The position numbers and the translations under genes are program-made. Shown in pieces: positions 5,598-10,303 of a stretch of 11,045 nt of DNA. Below the pieces are notes generated by a model that saw nothing but the letters and a program-made list of their open reading frames with translations, was not told where the DNA came from and ran no database searches. The stretch's first letter is position 1; every line of letters begins with the position of its first letter. Origin of the DNA: an uncultured Bacteroidales bacterium (lineage in GTDB: Bacteria > Bacteroidota > Bacteroidia > Bacteroidales > P3); contig CALGCG010000060.1 of assembly GCA_937884485.1 (NCBI GenBank), forward strand, positions 1 through 11,045. The letters are read 5' to 3'.

Positions 5598-6152
5598 GCT
5601 GTTGCCTCCTTCCTTTTCGGGTTTGGTTGCTGCCACCTTTGCGTACTTGTCGTAGTAGCTCTGGCCGTAGCTCGCGCGCTTGATCTGCACGCTTTCGCCT
5701 TGGTTTGCCGGGCGCTCGTACTTGGTCAGCACGACGTCCGACGCCTGCCTCACGCTGGTGGCTGTTTTCAGCACGGCCAGCACTGAGGTGTAGCCTTCGC
5801 TCAGCTCTTTGAACAGGAAGCCGAGCTGTGTCTCCAGATCGCCGATCGAGGCCTTGGCTGCCTTCGCATAAGCGAGCAGCGCCTCCTTGCGGCTCCAGTA
5901 TGTCCACTGGGCGAGGCCGTAGCCCGCCGAGTCACGCACGAAGCCGGTGTAGCTGCCGGAGTCCACGGCTGCGGTGTATTCCGCGTCCGAGAGGCCGAGC
6001 TTTTTCTCGTAGGTGTTCTGGAGGTTCTGAGGGTTGAGGGCGCTCTCTGCGTAGAGATTACCCATGAGGCCCGCCACGCCGAAGGCGTTCAGGCCCTTGC
6101 TTGCGAGGAAGTTCCAGATCTTTTCCTCGTTGGTTTTGCCAGTGAGTGCCAT
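4626..6152 (-). CDS. Modular endolysin: phage lysozyme + CHAP + two SH3-like repeats, 508 aa
   Basis: Degrades host peptidoglycan at the end of infection. Residues ~8-170 fit the phage tail-lysozyme (Phage_lysozyme2) family: NLYAESALNP holds the likely catalytic E36, and the GYGLAQWTYW motif is typical. Residues ~186-345 are a CHAP amidase/endopeptidase domain with C235 (DAWCATFVSA), H303 (SDHVGIV) and E319/N321 as the expected active site. A Gly/Thr/Ser linker (348-367) leads to two ~65-residue SH3-like repeats (373-437 and 443-507), each starting VGDVV-F and ending VYGWVD, probably binding the cell wall. The ATG at 6152 has a perfect AAGGAGG. No signal peptide is seen, so export relies on the holin. 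A strong internal start lies before the CHAP domain. Confidence 0.94.
   Translation of the reverse strand: MALTGKTNEEKIWNFLASKGLNAFGVAGLMGNLYAESALNPQNLQNTYEKKLGLSDAEYTAAVDSGSYTGFVRDSAGYGLAQWTYWSRKEALLAYAKAAKASIGDLETQLGFLFKELSEGYTSVLAVLKTATSVRQASDVVLTKYERPANQGESVQIKRASYGQSYYDKYAKVAATKPEKEGGNSMSDRQNIVNAAVSYIGCKESDGSHKKIIDLYNSHKPLARGYAMKYTDAWCATFVSAMAIKCGLTAILPTECGCEKMIELFKKLGSWQEDDAYVPQPGDVIFYDWDDSGSGDNRGYSDHVGIVEKVSGSTITIVEGNMSNAVGRRNLKVNARYIRGYGVPKYKDGGSASGGDTGNGTGTGSTDKALAFKVGDVVEFTGSRHYANANAATGPACKAGKAKVTAVYPTGKHPYHVVRVTGSGSTVYGWVDEDDVKAISEISVGDVVQFAGGPHYTSANAKSYKTSPKAGPAKVTAISKGAKHPYHIVHTNSQSSVYGWVDADKVSK
4632..5036 (-). repeat. Tandem duplication encoding two SH3-like wall-binding modules
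   Basis: Residues 373-437 (5036-4842) and 443-507 (4826-4632) of the endolysin align through their length: VGDVVEF/VGDVVQF, HYANAN/HYTSAN, KHPYHVV/KHPYHIV, VYGWVDEDDV/VYGWVDADKV. The DNA is also similar, for example near-identical blocks around 4649-4664 and 4859-4874. Confidence 0.85.
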
Positions 6153-6163
6153 GTTGTACCTCC

Positions 6164-6559
6164 TTAGTAGTTGTTAAAGTCTGACGCCTCCGGTTTTACT
6201 CCGTAAAGCGCCATGAGCTTGATCTTGTTTTCTACCTTGGCCTTGGTGTAATAGAAGCCGGTCGCCGCGGCCATTTCGGCGAACACAGCCGGGATCAGGT
6301 ACGCCAGCGGCGTAGTGTCCATAGTGATCCAGATCATGTAGCAGCAAAAGACAGTGAACGATACGGTGAACACGCTCACGCCCACGAAAATGAGCTTTGA
6401 AAACTCCACTTTTTTCTTGGCTGCTGCAGCAGCTTTCAGCTCGCGGATCTGTCTCCTGAGCCTCCGGTTTTCCTCGGTGAGCTGCTGGATCCTTTCGGCC
6501 TGATCTTCCTCCAGCATTATGCCGTCGAGTGCGGCCGTGCTTTCGTATTGTTCGCGCAT
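6164..6559 (-). CDS. Two-pass membrane protein with coiled coil, 131 aa
   Basis: I chose the ATG at 6559 (MREQYES), eight bases after AAGGAGG (6568-6574); an upstream GTG at 6568 overlaps that site. Residues ~17-40 form a charged coiled coil (ERIQQLTEENRRLRRQIREL). Two transmembrane helices follow, about 49-73 (LIFVGVSVFTVSFTVFCCYM) and 79-97 (LAYLIPAVFAEMAAATGFYY), with a basic, cytoplasm-like end. It lies between another membrane protein and the endolysin in the lysis block. Function unknown; a lysis regulator or a superinfection-exclusion protein would fit the position. Confidence 0.82.
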   Translation of the reverse strand: MREQYESTAALDGIMLEEDQAERIQQLTEENRRLRRQIRELKAAAAAKKKVEFSKLIFVGVSVFTVSFTVFCCYMIWITMDTTPLAYLIPAVFAEMAAATGFYYTKAKVENKIKLMALYGVKPEASDFNNY

Positions 6560-6572
6560 TGTCCGCACCTCC

Positions 6573-6926
6573 TTATTCGTATAGCTGCATGATCCCCTGT
6601 TTGGCGAGGAAGTCCCGCTGCTCGTGTTTTACCTTGGCGGCATAGTCAAGCGCGGCGTGCATGTCGCCGTTGCAGTGGGCGTCAGGGATCCGCTGCACAG
6701 CCTTGGCCGTAGCCTCGCCGAGAGCGATCGCAGCGTTTACGCCTTGCACCAGAAAGAGCTCCTGCTGCTCGCGCAGCTTCTCGCGCTTTTCCTCGTCCTC
6801 GCGGCGCTTCTTTTCCTCGTCCTCGCGTTTCTTGTCTGCCTTCTGGATCCTCTGTTGAATACACCAGAAGCAGAAGCCTGTCACTGCCGAGGGCAGGCAG
6901 GCGATCAATAGGGTTATTACGTCCAT
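6573..6926 (-). CDS. Membrane-anchored coiled-coil phage protein, 117 aa
   Basis: I chose the ATG at 6926, which follows an AGGAGGTG site at good spacing. One hydrophobic N-terminal helix (VITLLIACLPSAVTGFCFWC) precedes a strongly charged Lys/Arg/Glu coiled coil (residues ~22-52, KKREDEEKKRREDEEKREK). A more ordered C-terminal part follows (IALGEATAKAVQRIPDAHCN, HEQRDFLAKQGI) and resembles a hypothetical protein often seen beside lysis genes of Clostridia phages, from memory. The first ten bases overlap the end of the reverse transcriptase gene. The stop overlaps the next ribosome binding site. Function unknown; a holin-like or lysis-timing accessory is plausible. Confidence 0.83.
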   Translation of the reverse strand: MDVITLLIACLPSAVTGFCFWCIQQRIQKADKKREDEEKKRREDEEKREKLREQQELFLVQGVNAAIALGEATAKAVQRIPDAHCNGDMHAALDYAAKVKHEQRDFLAKQGIMQLYE

Positions 6927-8041
6927 GTGTTCACCTCCTGAGACGTTCCCGCGTCTCTGCGTTTGAAAATTATGTTGTGTTCGATCCATATCTGGAGCCC
7001 GTGGGTGGCACAGTGGCCCAGCATGCCGAAGTAGCTCTGCATGGTTGCGTCCACTGCGTCGAAGTCGATCAGCCCGGCCTCGTATTCCTTGGCTATGTAC
7101 CGCATGCGCGCCTTCATTTTCTTGACAGACTGAGGCGTCGGCTTGCGATAGCCCGGATAGATCCGGCAGCCCACGAAGGTGATCCCTCGGCAGACGAGGC
7201 CGATCGTGGTCTTGCTGTTGAGTTCGAGGTGGAGCACATTGTTGAGGTAGTCCTCAATCAGTACCCGCCATTCGTTCAGTACCTTGGCGTCAGGGTGCAG
7301 CAGCACCATGTCGTCCATGTATCTGACGTAGTAGTGGGCTTTGAGCTCGTGCTTGATGTACTGATCCAGCTCGTTGAGGCAGACATTCGCAAGCAGCTGG
7401 CTGGTGAGGTTGCCGATCGGCATGCCTACCTCGAACAGTCGCTCAGAAGGCGGCACCTCGTCGGCACTCTTGCCCGGAGGCAGCCCGAACGGCGTGTGGT
7501 CGCAACACACGATCGTGCGCATAAGCCACAGAAAGCCGTCCTCAGCCGGATATTTACGCGCTAAAATACCGAGCAGCACCTCATGGTCTACTCGGTAGAA
7601 ATACTTGGAAACGTCCAGCTTTAAGTAGTGCCAGCGCTCAGGCTTGCGATCCACGAGGGTGCACCAGTCTTGCAGCTTGTCGGCCGCTCTGGTGGTACCC
7701 TTGCCGACTCTGCACCCGTAGCTGTGGTATATCATGCCATTGTCGAGCTCTTGGTTGATTTGCAGGTAAATGGCCCATTGAACGACGCGATCCCGGAAGC
7801 CCAGCGCCATTATGAGCCGCTTTTTCGGCTCCGTGACGTAGAACTGCCGGTACCGGCCCACGCGATAGGTGCGCCACATGAGGTCGTTCTGTATGCTGAT
7901 CAGGTTTTCCTCCAGATTAGCGGAGAAGGCCGTCACGTCGTTGCGGTACCATTTCTCGCTTGCTGCCTCGTGGTATGCGTCCAGCAGATTTTCCCACGAG
8001 TATATACGCTCCAGAAGGGAGAGTTGGATCTCTTTGTCCAT
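6917..8041 (-). CDS. DGR reverse transcriptase, 374 aa
   Basis: Copies the TR RNA into cDNA with errors at adenines, which then replaces VR (mutagenic retrohoming). RT motifs are clear: LKLDVSKYFYRVDH holds catalytic D143; IGNLTSQ (209-215) is the DGR-specific variant of the QGxxxSP motif found in group II intron and retroviral RTs; YVRYMDDMVLL holds the catalytic YMDD (241-244). The thumb region follows from about 290 (FVGCRIYPG). There is no endonuclease, maturase or RNase H extension. The length is standard for DGR RTs. The ATG at 8041 follows GGAAGGAGTG at good spacing. The gene lies just downstream of TR and Avd, in classic DGR order, and its end overlaps the first lysis-block gene. Confidence 0.97.
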   Translation of the reverse strand: MDKEIQLSLLERIYSWENLLDAYHEAASEKWYRNDVTAFSANLEENLISIQNDLMWRTYRVGRYRQFYVTEPKKRLIMALGFRDRVVQWAIYLQINQELDNGMIYHSYGCRVGKGTTRAADKLQDWCTLVDRKPERWHYLKLDVSKYFYRVDHEVLLGILARKYPAEDGFLWLMRTIVCCDHTPFGLPPGKSADEVPPSERLFEVGMPIGNLTSQLLANVCLNELDQYIKHELKAHYYVRYMDDMVLLHPDAKVLNEWRVLIEDYLNNVLHLELNSKTTIGLVCRGITFVGCRIYPGYRKPTPQSVKKMKARMRYIAKEYEAGLIDFDAVDATMQSYFGMLGHCATHGLQIWIEHNIIFKRRDAGTSQEVNTWT

Positions 8042-8317
8042 GTCCTCACTCCTTCCATGTGGTCAAAATTATGGCCCGCGTGTGACATTCCTCGGCGCTG
8101 CGTTCACGCTACGGTCGCCACACCGTAGGATCCGGCAGCCCTTCACCTGTTTGCACAGGAACGGCCAGCCTGCGCGGTTTGCTCGCCGCTCCCGGCGACT
8201 TTCACCGGCAAGCTGCACGAGCGTGTGTCTTTGGCCTTGTCGGCCGGGAAATATGTCCCTTTTGCCTTTGTGTTTCTGCTGAGCCGTGGCCCGCAGACAA
8301 TAAACGAATAAGGCAAG
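8042..8317 (-). ncRNA. Structured spacer of the DGR RNA, between TR and RT
   Basis: These 276 bases have no credible gene. On the minus strand this lies 3' of TR, where the Bordetella phage DGR RNA needs a spacer to prime cDNA synthesis. Several compact hairpins are visible: 8109-8128 (7-bp perfect stem CTACGGT/ACCGTAG, 6-base loop), 8146-8159 (5 bp, 4-base loop), 8183-8198 (6 bp, 4-base loop) and 8233-8245 (GGCC/GGCC, 5-base loop). The 3' end holds the RT ribosome binding site. Function as DGR RNA is inferred from position. Confidence 0.65.
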
Positions 8318-8434
8318 AGCGGAGCGGAAGCCGATGTTCGTGTTCGAGTTCGAGCGGGAGTTGTTGCCGTTGAGGTAGAACACGCCAGCGTTCGCACCGT
8401 TGTTCCAGTTGCCCCCGCGATACACGCAGCGCTC
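8318..8434 (-). repeat. DGR template repeat (TR), 117 nt
   Basis: Non-coding template that matches VR (8906-9019) over its whole length. Read on the minus strand in the VR codon frame it contains ten AAC codons plus TAT, TAC, ATC and ACG, holding nearly all its adenines. Every one of the 16 base differences from VR is at a TR adenine. The 3'-terminal 16 bases (8333-8318) have no adenine, are GC-rich and are identical to VR, as expected for the region where retrohoming initiates. TR lies 31 bp after the avd stop, and 276 bp before RT. Confidence 0.97.
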
Positions 8435-8465
8435 CCTTTTTTACCGACACATTCCCCACGGGCCG

Positions 8466-8816
8466 CTACTCGTCCGACTTTTTCCAGCCGCCGAGCATGC
8501 GCCCGATTTCGTTCAGTTCTTTGCTCCAGATTTCATGGAGCCCCGGAGAGATCAGGCGATCCTCCGGTGAGACTGCCGTGTCTACAAGAGAGCGCAGCAC
8601 GTCCAGCTTCGTGTCCATGGCGTTCTGTAGCTCTTTTCTGCGTTGGCTACCTGCGCGGGCGCGGTTTGCCTCAATGCAGAGCTCCAGCATGTCCATGAAC
8701 GCGGCCGTCATGTGCTTGCGGTACTCGAATTTCTCCGGTTTTCGCATATTTGCGGTGCGTTCGCTCACCCGTATCATGGAACGGACGATACGCTGCCGCA
8801 GTTGTAAATTGTCCAT
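8466..8816 (-). CDS. avd: DGR accessory variability determinant (Avd), 116 aa
   Basis: Avd forms a basic four-helix-bundle pentamer that binds the DGR RNA and the reverse transcriptase and is needed for retrohoming. The sequence is all-helical and rich in Arg/Lys. Residues ~4-25 are helix 1 (QLRQRIVRSMIRVSERTANM), followed by RKPEKFEYRKHMTAAFMDML and then ELCIEANRARAG, matching the usual LLELLIEANYA-type Avd segment. The C-terminal EIGRMLGGWKKS is a hallmark of the family. The ATG at 8816 follows AAGGAGT with a short A-rich spacer. It sits between VR and TR, the standard place for avd. No residues appear missing compared with the family's usual 110-130 aa. Confidence 0.9.
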   Translation of the reverse strand: MDNLQLRQRIVRSMIRVSERTANMRKPEKFEYRKHMTAAFMDMLELCIEANRARAGSQRRKELQNAMDTKLDVLRSLVDTAVSPEDRLISPGLHEIWSKELNEIGRMLGGWKKSDE

Positions 8817-8836
8817 GTTTAACTCCTTAATGGTGA

Positions 8837-8860
8837 GGGGCGGCTTTGGCGGGCCGCCCC
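8837..8860. other. Strong GC hairpin between VR gene and avd
   Basis: GGGGCGGC (8837-8844) pairs perfectly with GCCGCCCC (8853-8860) around an 8-base loop. No T-tract follows on the minus strand, so transcription probably continues into avd. It may protect the 3' end of the variable-protein mRNA, partly attenuate avd, or act as a structural element near the retrohoming target. Confidence 0.6.
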
Positions 8861-8864
8861 TTGC

Positions 8865-8886
8865 CAGATTTTCAGATTGTCAGATT
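8865..8886. repeat. Three CAGATT direct repeats with 8-bp period
   Basis: CAGATT occurs at 8865-8870, 8873-8878 and 8881-8886, each separated by two bases; the last overlaps the stop codon of the variable protein. The array lies within 40 bp of the 3' end of VR. Confidence 0.7.
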
Positions 8887-9808
8887 ACCCGATTTCCGGG
8901 ATATAAGCGGAGCGGAAGCCGAAGGACGTGTTCGAGGACGAGCGGGAGGAGCCGGCGAGGGAGAACACGCCAGCGTACGCACCGCTGTACCAGGCGCCCC
9001 CGCGAAACACGCAGCGCTCGGCGTTGTTGTCGATCCAGAAATATTCGTCGCTTTCATATCCGGCCGGAGGATAGAGGCCGAGCTCGATCAGTTTGTCCGG
9101 TACGTCGAGGCCTTTCGCTTCCAGTTCCATGAAGCGCACGCCGTCGTAGTCCTTGTCCTCGGCTTCGGTAGGCTCCACGAAGATCTCACCGCCGCGCGGG
9201 TTGAAGTACACCGGATCGCCGTCTGCTGTGTAGATTGCCTCCCATTCCTTAGAGTCAGCGGACTGATCCGCGCCAGCTGCGGCGCCGTTGTCAGGGATCA
9301 CCTGCACCTGTCCATTCAGGAAGCGGATCCCGCCGACGTGTTCCCAGATGTTGCCGCACATGTCGCTGACGCCTTCGGCTGTCCTGTCATGGTTCCATGC
9401 TACCGGGCCGGAGCCGGTCAACGTCTTGCCGTAGCCTCCGTCGTATGTAGTGCCGGTCTGTTCCGGGTGGCTGTGGCTCTTGCCGCTGGCAGTGTTGCCG
9501 GTCGGCATGGTGTCGTTCTCCCAGCTCTGGCGAGCCAGCGCCGCCCATTCGTCGTTAGTGAGTAAATGCCAGCCGGGGCCCTTGCTCTCGCAGAGCTGGA
9601 CGGCCTCGTCGAAGTTCACGTCCACGGCAGGCTTCTGGAACGGGAGGGAGTGCGGCACGCCGCCGATCAGGGTGTTGGGGTATTTGCTGATCAGGTACTC
9701 GCTCACCTTTCTGCCTTTCAGGGTTGCCGGGAGTCCCAGCTCGTCCGGTGTAAATACCACCATAATGTCGGGGATCCCGGACTTGTCAAAAATAACCTCG
9801 TTTCTCAT
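8885..9808 (-). CDS. DGR-diversified variable protein, FGE-sulfatase/C-type-lectin-like, 307 aa
   Basis: Likely a surface or tail-tip ligand-binding protein whose binding face is randomised by the DGR. The region from about residue 60 has formylglycine-generating-enzyme/C-lectin features: GWHLLTNDEWAALARQS (about 79-95), GVSDMCGNIWEH (about 146-157), FRGGAW (268-273) and a closing FGFRSAY (296-302). These are standard for DGR targets. The N-terminal ~55 residues (IMVVFTPDELGLPATLKGRK) may attach it to the virion. VR covers residues 264-301, with only six residues after it. No signal peptide is seen, consistent with a virion protein. The ATG at 9808 overlaps the upstream gene's stop (ATGA) and follows AAAGGAGC. 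Attachment to tail structures is inference, as no tail gene is recognised here. Confidence 0.92.
   Translation of the reverse strand: MRNEVIFDKSGIPDIMVVFTPDELGLPATLKGRKVSEYLISKYPNTLIGGVPHSLPFQKPAVDVNFDEAVQLCESKGPGWHLLTNDEWAALARQSWENDTMPTGNTASGKSHSHPEQTGTTYDGGYGKTLTGSGPVAWNHDRTAEGVSDMCGNIWEHVGGIRFLNGQVQVIPDNGAAAGADQSADSKEWEAIYTADGDPVYFNPRGGEIFVEPTEAEDKDYDGVRFMELEAKGLDVPDKLIELGLYPPAGYESDEYFWIDNNAERCVFRGGAWYSGAYAGVFSLAGSSRSSSNTSFGFRSAYIPEIG
8888..8900. other. Small hairpin just after VR
   Basis: On the minus strand CCCG-gaaat-CGGG can fold into a 4-bp stem with a 5-base loop, starting 5 bp after the end of VR. DGRs of the Bordetella type carry a hairpin/cruciform shortly after VR that raises retrohoming efficiency. 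This stem is shorter than those described (about 7-10 bp), so the assignment is tentative. Confidence 0.4.
8906..9019 (-). repeat. DGR variable repeat (VR), 114 nt
   Basis: VR encodes residues 264-301 of the variable protein. Against TR it shows 16 substitutions, all at template adenines, and one missing AAC codon. Changed residues are 268, 272, 274, 275, 278, 283, 285, 287 or 288, 291, 295 and 296. The A-free 3' end (8921-8906) is identical to TR, and non-adenine positions throughout are unchanged. Confidence 0.97.
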
Positions 9809-9999
9809 GTGTTTGCTCCTTTCAATCTCTGCTGGCGTTCTTGCTGCCAGCGTTCATAGTCGGCCTTGACGGCCGGGTTCTCAAATAATCTACCGACGCA
9901 GCCGATCAGCGTCCGGCACATGGCGTCAGTATCGTGTGGAGGGATCGCGGCGAGATCTACCGTCACGCCCTCCGGTGTTCTTGCTTTGACTACTTTCAC
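9805..9999 (-). CDS. Small phage protein upstream of the variable protein, 64 aa
   Basis: Starts with GTG at 9999, nine bases after AAGGAGG (10009-10015); the stop overlaps the ATG of the variable protein by ATGA. The N-terminus (VKARTPEGVTVDLAAIPPHD) looks like a short beta segment, followed by a helical, charged C-terminus (VKADYERWQQERQQRLKG). No membrane segment. I do not recognise the family. Tight coupling to the DGR target suggests a co-expressed late protein such as a chaperone or minor tail component; this is inference. Confidence 0.8.
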   Translation of the reverse strand: MKVVKARTPEGVTVDLAAIPPHDTDAMCRTLIGCVGRLFENPAVKADYERWQQERQQRLKGANT

Positions 10000-10125
10000 G
10001 GGCTTGCGCCTCCTTTCGTTGTCTGCTCCAGCATACCGGGCAGAGGTACCCGCTCCACGGGATCACCGCCTGCTTGCTGACGTTCCAGTCAAGCCCGCAC
10101 TCTCGACAAGTCTCGTAGCGTGCAT
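9926..10125 (-). pseudogene. Second small zinc-ribbon gene, apparently frameshifted at its start
   Basis: The frame covering 10126-9926 encodes RYETCRECGLDWNVSKQAV then GYLCPVCWSRQRKEAQ: two CxxC pairs about 24 residues apart, a clear zinc-ribbon pattern. There is no usable start codon in that frame next to the domain. An ATG with a GGAG site sits at 10125, right after the upstream stop, but in the wrong frame, where it gives only 20 residues. One extra G after this ATG would read MARYETCREC in frame. So a single-base deletion (mutation or sequence error) is the simplest reading. The frame also overlaps the next gene by 74 bases, which is unusual and may mean its 3' end is altered too. Confidence 0.5.
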
Positions 10126-10290
10126 TTACGCTCCGGGAGCGAGTACGGGCTCGTGAGGGTTTACGGTTGCCTGCTGGCCCGCTTCCTCGGCTGCTTCCGG
10201 TGCAGCTTCGCGCTTCTCGCTGCATGTGCAGCGCTCGCCCGGATCCAGATTGCTTCCGCACTCCGGGCATGTTCTGTATGGTGTGCTCAC
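10126..10290 (-). CDS. Small zinc-ribbon-like phage protein, 54 aa
   Basis: GTG start at 10290 with AAAGGAGGTG just upstream, directly after the stop of the larger gene on the right. The N-terminus reads STPYRTCPECGSNLDPGERC followed by TC: the C-x2-C...C-x-C arrangement suggests zinc binding. The rest is an Ala/Glu-rich low-complexity tail ending EPVLAPGA. It overlaps other-frame reading on the same strand, but the start site, cysteine motif and fit between neighbours favour this frame. Such small zinc-ribbon proteins are common in Clostridia phage genomes; their roles are unknown. Confidence 0.75.
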   Translation of the reverse strand: MSTPYRTCPECGSNLDPGERCTCSEKREAAPEAAEEAGQQATVNPHEPVLAPGA

Positions 10291-10303
10291 ACGATCACCT
10301 CCT

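Noticed and set aside
4443..5786. 447-codon plus-strand frame opposite the endolysin
   Set aside because: It is an antisense shadow of the GC-rich endolysin gene; it has no ribosome binding site and no recognisable domain, while the minus strand has clear enzyme motifs.
8069..8425. Minus-strand 118-codon frame running through TR with a variable-protein-like N-terminus
   Set aside because: Its likeness to the variable protein arises because TR keeps the VR codon frame. No ribosome binding site precedes it and the region after TR is non-coding, so it is not a second target gene.
8837..8860. Hairpin as an intrinsic terminator of the variable-protein gene
   Set aside because: No T-tract follows on the minus strand, and avd begins 20 bp later with a normal ribosome binding site, so full termination is unlikely.
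8846..9565. 239-codon plus-strand frame opposite the variable protein
   Set aside because: Antisense shadow; the minus strand carries VR and the FGE-like motifs.
9926..10270. 114-codon frame starting at the ATG at 10270
   Set aside because: Its first half overlaps the better-supported 54-aa zinc-ribbon gene in another frame and has low-complexity Arg/Ser-rich sequence. Only the second half, with two CxxC pairs, looks coding.
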